A stretch of 64,000 nt of DNA, taken from assembly GCF_000685095.1 (NCBI RefSeq), contig NZ_BAYE01000008.1:124001-188000 (forward strand), written 5' to 3'. The notes below the pieces were generated by a model. That model did not search any database, was not told the DNA's origin, and worked only from the letters and a program-made list of their open reading frames with translations. This stretch comes from Paraburkholderia caledonica NBRC 102488 (GTDB lineage: Bacteria; Pseudomonadota; Gammaproteobacteria; Burkholderiales; Burkholderiaceae). Every line of letters begins with the position of its first letter. Position 1 is the stretch's first letter. Position numbers and translations under genes: made by a program. Below are positions 25,583-31,924 of the stretch, piece after piece.

Positions 25583-27787
25583 TTATGGCGCGTGAGGCTT
25601 CGTGGTAATCGGCGCGAAGTCAGCGACGATCCGCTCCCGCCCATACTTCGCGCCGATCTGGGCGAGGCGCGCGTCGAGTGCTCGAAGATAATCGGTGCGC
25701 GATTCCGCTTCGGGGCGCGGCTTGTCGAATAGCGGCGCGGGCGTGATCAGAAGCACGACCATTTCCGAACCGAACGGCTTGGAAATAACCCAGTCGCCCG
25801 CGCTGCCGATCGTCGCCGAATAACGCGGTGGCGCCTGATTGTCCTTCGCGCGCGGGCTCGGCACCATATGCACCACGTTACCGTCGAGTTGGTAATAGTC
25901 GAGGTTCACGTATGAGTCATAGCCGGGCGTGCTCACGTCGACAATCAGCGGATCGCCCTCACTCAACTGACCGCTCGGGGGACGCACCTGCAAGCCGGCG
26001 ATGTGACCGGCCTGCCAGTTCTGCGTCCAGTACGGCGCGAGTGCCTTAACGGTGTCGCATTTATCGTCCGCGACGGACTGAACATCGAGTTTCACGTCAT
26101 CCACGCCGGGAAGCGCCCGCAGCCCATCTTTCAGACGCCCGGCGCCGTAGCGTTGGGAGACATAGCCGCGCACCGTCAACGTGTGATCCTGCGTCGATGC
26201 AGTTAGCGCCGAACACGGCACTTGCGCGAGCATCGGCGTCACGGCGGCGAGTGTCAATGCGGGCTTTGGAGCCGGGGGTGATGCGGGCGGTGCGGCAGTT
26301 GTCGAAGCGTTCGTCGGTGCAGTCGTTGGTGTGTCCGTCGAGGCGTTCGTTGGTGCATTGGTTGTTGCGCTCGTTGAGGAACCAGTCGACACCACGCCCG
26401 CTGTCGCCACCGCTGCGCTCGATTGCGTGGACAACGAGGCGCCCCGATCGACGCGCCCCTGCGACGAGCCCGCGCCCAACTGGGCCTGACTCTGACGATT
26501 CGGCGCCGACTTCCACGCGTACACGCCCACAGCCGCGGCGCAAATCACCGCGAAGCCCGCAAGCCCCGTCTTCGCCAACGTGCCGGATTTCTCGGCGCGC
26601 GCCTCGTTGTCGAACTCCGCGATAAAGCGTGTGACGCTCGGCATGCGCGTCGCGCGGTCGAACGACAGCGCGGCGCGCAGTGCGCGCCACTGTCTTGTAT
26701 CGAGATTCGCTGGCCGTTGCAGCTTGAAATCTGCGTTGCGCGCCTGCGTGGCGGACAACCGGTCGAACGGATGATGCCCGGTCAACAGTTCATACGTGAT
26801 GCAGCCCAGCGCGTAAATATCGTCACGCGGATCGGGCTCACGATGCTCGATCATTTCCGGGCTCGCATACGCGGGCGTCAGCGCGCCGAGGCTCCCGGGA
26901 TCGAAGACAGTTGCATCGCTCTCTTCCTCCGGGCGCTGAAACACGCGGGCGATGCCGAAGTCGATCACTTTGACTTCGGCATTCGTCGTGAGAAAGACGT
27001 TGGCCGGTTTGAAATCGCAATGCACGAAACCGCGCTCGTGCGCATACGCCAGCGCGCTGCACATGCCACGCACGATGGGCAATGCCGCGCGTACTGGCAT
27101 GCCCTGATAGCCCGGCGTGCGCAGCAACTGGCTTAGTGGCTTGCCGGATAGGTACTCCATCGTCAGGTAGACGATGGGCCCGTCGCGATCGAAGTCGTAC
27201 ACCGTGATGATGTTGCGATGCGCGAGCACCTGCGCCTTGCGTGCCTCGCGCTGCAATGCGACTAGCGAATTCGGATTACCGCGAAACTGGACGTTGAGAA
27301 CCTTGATCGCGAGATAGGGCTTTCTGTCCGACGCCTCCAGCTTGCGCAGATCGAGCGCTTTGTAAACAGTGCCCATTCCACCGACGCCCAGGCACTCTTC
27401 GAGTACAAAGCGGTTGTTCAGCGTGTCGCCGGTGCCTTTGATCTGATCATGGCCTAACCCGCTGGATGCGTTAGGCGCACTCGCGCCGGTGCCTGCAGGC
27501 ATTGCGCCTGTGGAGCGCGCGGATGGAATTTCAACCGTAGTCTGGATACCGGTTTCGTCGCCGCCGGCGGCCACATTCGACACACGTAACTGCTCGATAC
27601 GCCGCCGCACCTCGACGTAAATGTCCTCGGGCAGCGGGGTTTTACGATGTGCGGCGCCGAGCATATCCAGCAGCTGCGTGGGACCGAGTCCTTCGGTCAC
27701 CAACGTGCTGTCGAGTTGAGCGACGAACTCGTCACGGGACAGCTCGCCGTTCTGGAAGTCGTGAATCACACGCGCAAGGCTAGCCAT
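25583..27787 (-). CDS. Membrane Ser/Thr protein kinase with BON and DUF4384 domains
   Basis: Protein of 734 residues. An N-terminal segment of about 125 residues is followed by a kinase domain near 127-395: glycine loop GVGGMG (134-139), K162 (LAIKVL), catalytic loop HCDFKPAN (256-263), DFG (276-278) and SPE near 309. The catalytic loop has HCD in place of HRD, but Asp, Lys and Asn are kept, so it should be active. One membrane segment near 408-428 is followed by a Thr/Asn/Ala linker, a BON-like domain (HTLTVRGYVSQRYG ... LPGVDDVKLDV) and a C-terminal DUF4384-like domain. The outer part may sense the envelope. It is the likely counterpart of the PP2C and FHA proteins in this locus. Confidence 0.9.
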   Translation of the reverse strand: MASLARVIHDFQNGELSRDEFVAQLDSTLVTEGLGPTQLLDMLGAAHRKTPLPEDIYVEVRRRIEQLRVSNVAAGGDETGIQTTVEIPSARSTGAMPAGTGASAPNASSGLGHDQIKGTGDTLNNRFVLEECLGVGGMGTVYKALDLRKLEASDRKPYLAIKVLNVQFRGNPNSLVALQREARKAQVLAHRNIITVYDFDRDGPIVYLTMEYLSGKPLSQLLRTPGYQGMPVRAALPIVRGMCSALAYAHERGFVHCDFKPANVFLTTNAEVKVIDFGIARVFQRPEEESDATVFDPGSLGALTPAYASPEMIEHREPDPRDDIYALGCITYELLTGHHPFDRLSATQARNADFKLQRPANLDTRQWRALRAALSFDRATRMPSVTRFIAEFDNEARAEKSGTLAKTGLAGFAVICAAAVGVYAWKSAPNRQSQAQLGAGSSQGRVDRGASLSTQSSAAVATAGVVSTGSSTSATTNAPTNASTDTPTTAPTNASTTAAPPASPPAPKPALTLAAVTPMLAQVPCSALTASTQDHTLTVRGYVSQRYGAGRLKDGLRALPGVDDVKLDVQSVADDKCDTVKALAPYWTQNWQAGHIAGLQVRPPSGQLSEGDPLIVDVSTPGYDSYVNLDYYQLDGNVVHMVPSPRAKDNQAPPRYSATIGSAGDWVISKPFGSEMVVLLITPAPLFDKPRPEAESRTDYLRALDARLAQIGAKYGRERIVADFAPITTKPHAP

Positions 27788-27816
27788 TTTGTGCGAGATG
27801 CCGCCGCTGCCATAGA

Positions 27817-27838
27817 CCCCGATCGCATGCGACCGGGG
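27817..27838. repeat. 22-base palindrome upstream of the kinase gene
   Basis: CCCCGATCGCATGCGACCGGGG is symmetric except for one A/C pair and contains the perfect core TCGCATGCGA. It lies about 30 bases before the kinase start codon, so it could be an operator or a hairpin in the kinase leader. No family can be assigned. Confidence 0.45.
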
Positions 27839-28113
27839 CTCCCCTGGCCGATAGGAAAGCTGTCGTAACCAGTTACATGTGCCGCTTCGATACTAGCTCC
27901 CGGCCTGCGCTTTCGCAAACCAGGATTGCCCCGCGCGATGCATGAGCGGCCAATGTCGGGCGCGCTCCAACAGAACCGCACGCGTTGTCGGGAGAGTGCC
28001 ACCACTCGCTGCGATTGCGCGGGCTGCGGCCGGTAGCCGTAAATACGCTCGGTCGGTCCGCGAGCCGCGGCCAGAAGGGCGTCGATACTTTTGTTAGGAA
28101 CCTTTACTAAATC

Positions 28114-28128
28114 TGGCACACGCCATGC
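28114..28128 (+). promoter_or_regulatory. Sigma-54 promoter before the degenerate precursor
   Basis: TGGCACACGCCATGC: perfect -24 element, exact GG-N10-GC spacing, ATGC at -12. Predicted transcript start near 28140. The first open frame with a Shine-Dalgarno site downstream is at 28292, and read-through would reach precursor 3 at 28600, which has no recognisable promoter of its own. Confidence 0.78.
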
Positions 28129-28159
28129 GTTAGTGACGCTCGAGCAGACAAGTTGCTCG
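28125..28159 (+). repeat. Copy B of the duplicated promoter/leader element
   Basis: Reads ATGCGTTAGTGACGCTCGAG then CAGACAAGTTGCTCG. Two differences from copy A (21932-21966, minus strand), and both keep the CGAG/CTCG pairing. It shows that the promoter of this small unit and that of the export operon have a common origin. Confidence 0.8.
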
Positions 28160-28209
28160 GATCCAACGGCAGCAACGTTGCGAGCAACAACATCCACGTG
28201 CGATAAGCG

Positions 28210-28265
28210 GCGAGGCGAAGCGGCCGCTCTTTCATGCCGCTTCGCCTCGCGCCAGTCGCTTTTTT
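28210..28265 (+). terminator. Strong hairpin plus T-run in a leader (possible attenuator)
   Basis: A perfect 15-base inverted repeat (28210-28224 with 28236-28250, core GCGAAGCGGC/GCCGCTTCGC) is followed after 9 bases by TTTTTT at 28260-28265. It lies between the sigma-54 promoter and the short open frame at 28292. The gap between stem and T-run is longer than in a standard terminator, so attenuation is only a possibility. Confidence 0.5.
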
Positions 28266-28291
28266 CTTCTGCGTCACTTTGGAGAAATACC

Positions 28292-28397
28292 ATGTCATTC
28301 CTCATGATTCGCGACCTTCCGGAGTTCACGAACTCAACCGCCTACCGAGGGTAAGCCGGTGTCCGGCGGCACCGGCGTGCCCTCGGTAGCTGCCTAA
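28292..28397 (+). pseudogene. Degenerate or frameshifted GG-leader peptide
   Basis: An ATG at 28292, 6 bases after GGAGA (28281-28285), opens a 20-codon frame beginning MSFLMIRDLPEF, which matches the I-x-D-L start of the leaders nearby, and stops at 28352-28354. Skipping one base (T at 28352) leads into a frame ending at 28397 that encodes KPVSGGTGVPSVAA. The distance from D-L to this G-G is then exactly 15 residues, as in precursors 1-3. It may be a frameshifted pseudogene, a sequencing error or a programmed shift. The L-D-x-x-x-M part of the leader is not conserved. Confidence 0.55.
28342..28389. repeat. Nested inverted repeat over the stop of the short frame
   Basis: CTACCGAGGG (28342-28351) pairs perfectly with CCCTCGGTAG (28380-28389), and inside it GCCGGTG pairs with CACCGGC. 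The structure covers the stop codon of the short frame and the GG codons of the shifted frame. No T-run follows. A strong structure 3' of a possible shift site is noteworthy. Confidence 0.6.
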
Positions 28398-28599
28398 GCG
28401 GCATAGCCAACGTCAACATCCCGGCGATAGCGAAGGACCGGGTGCTTCCCTGATGCCGCCTGCCCATATCCGCAGGCAGGCACAAAACAGATTTCCTATA
28501 CTTATAGTGCGACGAGACCTCAGCACACTTGACCCCATCCGCGAGCGCAGACGAGACCAGTGAACGGTCGTAGCGCGCGGCTTCTTCGGCGAACACACC

Positions 28600-28818
28600 A
28601 TGGCCAGACTTCTCATCAACGACCTCACTGACAGTGTGGAACTCGACCGCGAGGCAATGGCCGCCATTGTCGGCGGTGCACGCATTGGCACACGTCTGAC
28701 GCGCGCCGCGCCACTCGTGCCTGTTTCCGCGCGGGTCGTCGAGTATCCACCCGGCTTCCCGGCCGCGCATCAGGCCATCGGAAAAGTAGCTGCTACGCGC
28801 GATAAACGGCGCAGTTAG
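28600..28818 (+). CDS. GG-leader secreted peptide precursor 3
   Basis: A 72-residue protein with leader INDLTDSVELDREAMAAI followed by VGG, 15 residues from D-L to G-G. The predicted mature part of about 46 residues starts ARIGTRLTRAAP, is basic and Pro/Ala/Val-rich and ends RDKRRS, unlike the Asn-rich precursors 1 and 2, and has no Cys. The ribosome-binding site is weak (GGCGAA), so the start rests on the leader match. No promoter was seen within 200 bases; the sigma-54 site at 28114 may serve it. A good terminator follows at 28843-28879. Confidence 0.75.
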   Translation: MARLLINDLTDSVELDREAMAAIVGGARIGTRLTRAAPLVPVSARVVEYPPGFPAAHQAIGKVAATRDKRRS

Positions 28819-28842
28819 ATTCGCTTTCACATCAGCAGTGCG

Positions 28843-28879
28843 GCGGCATGCGTCATCGACGCGTGCCGCTTTTGTTTTT
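28843..28879 (+). terminator. Rho-independent terminator of precursor 3
   Basis: GCGGCA (28843-28848) pairs with TGCCGC (28864-28869), with inner pairing GCGTC/GACGC, followed directly by TTTTGTTTTTG. It lies 25 bases after the stop of precursor 3. Confidence 0.82.
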
Positions 28880-29090
28880 GTCGCGCAAGGCGCAGCGACC
28901 GAACCGTCTCCCAGCGCTGCCCGCATGCCCGCTGCCCAACATTGCGGACGTGAAATGTGGGTTACGTCCGCACACTTCGCTTCGGTCTTTCGCTCATCGC
29001 AAGGCACTTCTTGCGGCCGTGCCGCGCATATCGTTGCCTGGCGCGGCGTCGCCGAAGAGATGACAGCTTTCGTGCTCATCGAACCAAAAT

Positions 29091-29106
29091 TGGCATACAC
29101 CTTGCA
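29091..29106 (+). promoter_or_regulatory. Sigma-54 promoter of precursor 4
   Basis: TGGCATACACCTTGCA: one mismatch in the -24 element, perfect TTGCA at -12 and exact spacing. It is nearly the same as the promoter of precursor 1. Predicted transcript start near 29117, 45 bases before the ATG. Confidence 0.82.
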
Positions 29107-29161
29107 GAAATAGAAGCGAGCACCTTGCCGTGCTCGCCCGCCCACTTCGAGGAGTATCGCC

Positions 29162-29368
29162 ATGAAATCCACCGTCATTATCAAGGACCTGCCCCGCGGC
29201 GCCGACGCCGCGCGCGAGGAAGCCACGCTCGACGCCGAGCAGATGAAACTCGTGCGCGGAGGCCGTTCCGTCGTCGTCACAGTCGACGGCGGCGCCTCGG
29301 GCCACGTCGACGACTTCGGCATCAACACTGCCATCTTCGAAGGGCGCATCAAAGGCACCTATCTGTAG
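29162..29368 (+). CDS. GG-leader secreted peptide precursor 4
   Basis: A 68-residue protein. The leader starts VIIKDLPRGAD and ends TLDAEQMKLVRGG, so the L-D-x-x-x-M ... G-G part is kept, but the distance from D-L to G-G is 22 residues, 7 more than in the other three. The predicted mature part is only about 34 residues (RSVVVTVDGGASG ... GTYL), Gly/Val-rich and acidic in the middle. GAGGAG lies before the ATG. It is monocistronic, between its sigma-54 promoter and the hairpin at 29395-29432. Confidence 0.8.
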   Translation: MKSTVIIKDLPRGADAAREEATLDAEQMKLVRGGRSVVVTVDGGASGHVDDFGINTAIFEGRIKGTYL

Positions 29369-29394
29369 GACGCATGAGATGTCCGCAATTGGAA

Positions 29395-29432
29395 ACCGCC
29401 GCGCCGCGCCCTTGCTGGCGGGGCGCGGCGGT
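29395..29432. terminator. GC-rich hairpin after precursor 4
   Basis: ACCGCCGCGCC (29395-29405) pairs with GGCGCGGCGGT (29422-29432). It is a very stable stem 26 bases after the stop of precursor 4, without a U-tract. It probably marks the end of the peptide locus. Confidence 0.5.
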
Positions 29433-29462
29433 CCCGATTCGCGCCCGATAAATCGCCCTTGT

Positions 29463-29513
29463 GTTCTGTATCAATCGATATATAATCACGTTCTATATCG
29501 TTCGATACAGAAC
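29463..29513. promoter_or_regulatory. Large palindromic TetR operator
   Basis: Two 20-base arms (29463-29482 and 29494-29513) match in 18 of 20 positions around an 11-base spacer; the outer part is GTTCTGTATC/GATACAGAAC. Each arm also contains its own small palindrome (TATCAATCGATA and TATCGTTCGATA). It lies 30 bases before the TetR start, so autoregulation by two bound dimers is likely. Confidence 0.7.
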
Positions 29514-29543
29514 CCGCCGCACAGGCGGTAAAGGACATTGATC

Positions 29544-30158
29544 ATGGCGCGACCCCGCGGATTCGACGAGCAAGAGGTGCTCGAAGCAGCAAGCGCGACC
29601 TTCTGGCTCAAGGGCTACGAGGCCACCTCCACACGCGACCTGGTTAAATCGACGGGTCTCACCCAGCCGAGCCTATACAACGCATTCGGTGACAAGCGCG
29701 GGCTGTATCTGCGCGCGCTCGAACACTACCTGGACTGCTCGCTGCGCGAGCGCATCAGGCGCTTCGAGAGCACGGTGCCGCCGGCTCAAGCCATTACGGG
29801 TTTCTTCGACGAGACAATCGAGCGTTCTGTCGCCGATCCGCACAAACGTGGCTGCATGCTGGTTAATTCGGCGCTCGAAATTTCATCGGAGGACGAAGCA
29901 TTTCGTAAGCTCGTCGCGACCGAGATCGCCGAGATCCGCGAGTTCTTTTATCGGTGCCTTGTCGCCGCGCAGAAGGGCGGCGCAATCGCGGCCACCGTGT
30001 CGCCCGCCGACGCAGCCACTCATCTGCTCGCCACAGTACTAGGCATGCGCGTGTTGGCGCGGGTCGATCCGCAACGAGACGTGCTGACGAGCGCTGCCGC
30101 AACCGCTCTTGCGCTGCTCGGCTTGCCGGCGATACCGGCCAAACACGGCGGCGTCTAA
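29544..30158 (+). CDS. TetR/AcrR family regulator
   Basis: The start is the ATG at 29544, with AAGGA 8 bases upstream; about 204 residues. The TetR DNA-binding domain is clear (FDEQEVLEAASATFWLKGYEATS, then LTQPSLYNAFGDKRGLYLRAL). The C-terminal ligand domain resembles TetR_C proteins of the YcdC/AcrR type (KRGCMLVNSALE). A large palindrome precedes it and an MFS exporter gene follows after 86 bases. Repression of itself and the exporter is the simplest reading. Confidence 0.88.
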   Translation: MARPRGFDEQEVLEAASATFWLKGYEATSTRDLVKSTGLTQPSLYNAFGDKRGLYLRALEHYLDCSLRERIRRFESTVPPAQAITGFFDETIERSVADPHKRGCMLVNSALEISSEDEAFRKLVATEIAEIREFFYRCLVAAQKGGAIAATVSPADAATHLLATVLGMRVLARVDPQRDVLTSAAATALALLGLPAIPAKHGGV

Positions 30159-30244
30159 GTCGCGCGCCTAACGGGGCGCACACCATCGCATTTTTACCCA
30201 CAGCCGAATCCACGTTCAGCACGTTGGCCGGTAAAGGAATCGTC

Positions 30245-31474
30245 ATGTCTTCAGCGCCCTCATTGACCTCTCCGGTCTCTACATCGCTCGACGCCCGTTC
30301 GCTCTACGCGACGCTCGCCGGCTTGTGCGGCAGCCTCGTCGCAATCGGACTCGCGCGCTTTGCGTACACGCCGCTGATTCCGTCACTGATTCAGGCGCAC
30401 TGGTTCACGTCGTCACAAGCAGTGACACTCGGCGCCGCCAACTTCGCGGGCTATCTGATCGGTGCGTTGATCGGCCGACCTCTTGCGTCGGCGTTATCGA
30501 ACCGTACCGCGTTGCGTGTGCTGATGGCTGTTGTGACCGCAGCGTTCTTCGCCTGCGCATATCCGCTCTCGATCAGCTGGTTCTTCGCGTGGCGTCTGCT
30601 TTCGGGCATCTCCGGCGGCGCCATCATGGTGCTCGTCGCGACTTCTATTCTTCCGCACATTCCCGCGCCGCGCCGAGGCTTTGTCAGCGGCATGATCTTT
30701 CTCGGACTGGGCCTTGGCATTGCAGCGTCCGGAACGCTCATACCTGAACTGCTGCATTTCGGGCTGAGAACCACATGGCTCGGTCTCGGCGCAGTCGCGC
30801 TCGCATTGACCGCGGTGAGCTGGTTCGGCTGGCCGTCGACGAATCCGCCTGCACCCGTCGCAGCAGCCGGCAATCGTCACGCTTCACACGCCAGCAATCT
30901 CGGGCTGCGTGTGCTGTATGCGCAATATGCAGCGAACGCGCTCGGTCTCGTGCCGGCAATGATCCTGCTTGTCGATTATGTGGCGCGCGGCCTCGGTCGA
31001 GGCGCGGCAATTGGTGCGGACTACTGGGTGCTCTATGGGCTTGCCGCGATCGTCGGACCAGTCATTGCAGGCAACGTTGCGCATCGTATCGGTTACGGCA
31101 AGGCTTATCGCGTTGCACTGCTGCTGCAAGCGGCGGCCGTTGCAATGCTCGCGCTTTCCGGCAATGCATGGGTACTCGGATTGTCGACTGTGATTCTCGG
31201 CATCTTTACGCCCGGTATCGTTCCGCTCGCGCTCGGTCGCATTCACGAACTCGTGCCGCACGATCACTCCGAGCAACGGGCCTCGTGGAGCCGTGCGACC
31301 ACCGCATTTGCGCTCTTCCAGGCGCTCGGTGGTTATGGCTACTCGTACCTGTTCTCGCACTCGCATAACAACTACACGTTGATCTTTGCTTGTGGCGCCG
31401 TCGCGCTCGCCCTTGCGTTCCTCGCGGACATCGTCGCGTCGCGCATCAGGACAGCGCCTGCAACCGGTATGTGA
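30245..31474 (+). CDS. YbfB/YjiJ-family MFS transporter
   Basis: A 409-residue protein with about 12 membrane helices. Features of the YbfB/YjiJ group: GLARFAYTPLIPSLI in the first helix, NFAGYLIGALIGRPLA in the second and RLLSGISGGAIMVL. The start is ATG 30245 preceded by AAAGGAA. It is probably co-transcribed with the TetR gene. The substrate is unknown; efflux of a small toxic compound is likely from the TetR link. A paralogue of the same family lies at 41347-42585. Confidence 0.85.
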   Translation: MSSAPSLTSPVSTSLDARSLYATLAGLCGSLVAIGLARFAYTPLIPSLIQAHWFTSSQAVTLGAANFAGYLIGALIGRPLASALSNRTALRVLMAVVTAAFFACAYPLSISWFFAWRLLSGISGGAIMVLVATSILPHIPAPRRGFVSGMIFLGLGLGIAASGTLIPELLHFGLRTTWLGLGAVALALTAVSWFGWPSTNPPAPVAAAGNRHASHASNLGLRVLYAQYAANALGLVPAMILLVDYVARGLGRGAAIGADYWVLYGLAAIVGPVIAGNVAHRIGYGKAYRVALLLQAAAVAMLALSGNAWVLGLSTVILGIFTPGIVPLALGRIHELVPHDHSEQRASWSRATTAFALFQALGGYGYSYLFSHSHNNYTLIFACGAVALALAFLADIVASRIRTAPATGM

Positions 31475-31625
31475 GCGTAGCCAACGCGCGTGACCGGCCC
31501 CGCGTTTCCCAGCTGGGCACGACGCTTGCTCAAGCAGGTTGACGACGCTGCCTGGTCCCACGCACGACAATCAAGCGTGCGAGGCTCCTCGATAGGCAGC
31601 TCCATCAACCAAGCGGAGGTCATAT

Positions 31626-31781
31626 ATGTTGGGAACTATTCTTCTGGTTGTGCTGATTCTTCTCCTCATTGGCGCGTTGCCGACGTGGCCGCATAGCCGT
31701 TCATGGGGCTATGCGCCGACGGGTGGTCTCGGTATCGTGCTCATCGTCGTGATCGTGCTGCTTGTCGCCGGCGTCGTTTAG
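31626..31781 (+). CDS. DUF3309 small membrane protein
   Basis: A 51-residue protein starting MLGTILLVVLILLLIGALP, then TWPHSRSWGYAPTGG, and a second hydrophobic stretch to the end (VLIVVIVLLVAGVV). This is the full DUF3309 pattern: two short membrane helices around a W-P-H/S-x-x-W-G-Y-x-P motif. GGAGG is 6 bases before the ATG. Function unknown; such genes are common in Burkholderia and often stress-related. Confidence 0.85.
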   Translation: MLGTILLVVLILLLIGALPTWPHSRSWGYAPTGGLGIVLIVVIVLLVAGVV

Positions 31782-31924
31782 CCGATCCGTGATGCGGTCA
31801 CATCATCAATCAGTCCACGCAAGCCAGGCCGCCGGATCGCGATGCAGTGAACCGCGCGCAAATCCGGCGGCTTCGCTATATTCGCACTTAGACAAAAGGC
31901 ACGTTCAAACCCCGAGGAATTGCG

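Larger units (their letters stand above)
27788..28291. other. 504-base regulatory region
   Basis: No gene was found. From left to right it holds a GC-rich palindrome (27817-27838) close to the kinase start, featureless sequence to about 28080, a sigma-54 promoter (28114-28128), copy B of the duplicated leader element (28125-28159), the inverted repeat GTTGCTCG/CGAGCAAC, and a strong hairpin with a T-run (28210-28265). The start of the kinase gene has no clear Shine-Dalgarno site. Confidence 0.6.
28819..29161. other. Region between precursors 3 and 4
   Basis: A 343-base gap without a gene. It holds the terminator of precursor 3 at its start and the sigma-54 promoter of precursor 4 (29091-29106) near its end. 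The stretch 28880-29090 is available for activator sites; nothing in it is recognised with confidence. Confidence 0.6.

Noticed and set aside
28434..28480. Hairpin GCCTGC/GCAGGC before precursor 3 as a terminator
   Set aside because: Short stem with no T-run, so it is unlikely to stop transcription between 28292 and 28600.
8075..29368. Type VI secretion locus
   Set aside because: Kinase, PP2C and FHA genes recall type VI regulation, but no Tss structural gene (sheath, VgrG, Hcp, TssM, ClpV) is present; the transport parts are those of a type I exporter.
8075..29368. Prophage or genomic island carried by a mobile element
   Set aside because: No integrase, transposase, tRNA-end repeat or insertion-sequence terminal repeat was found at either border; base composition by eye is not clearly different.
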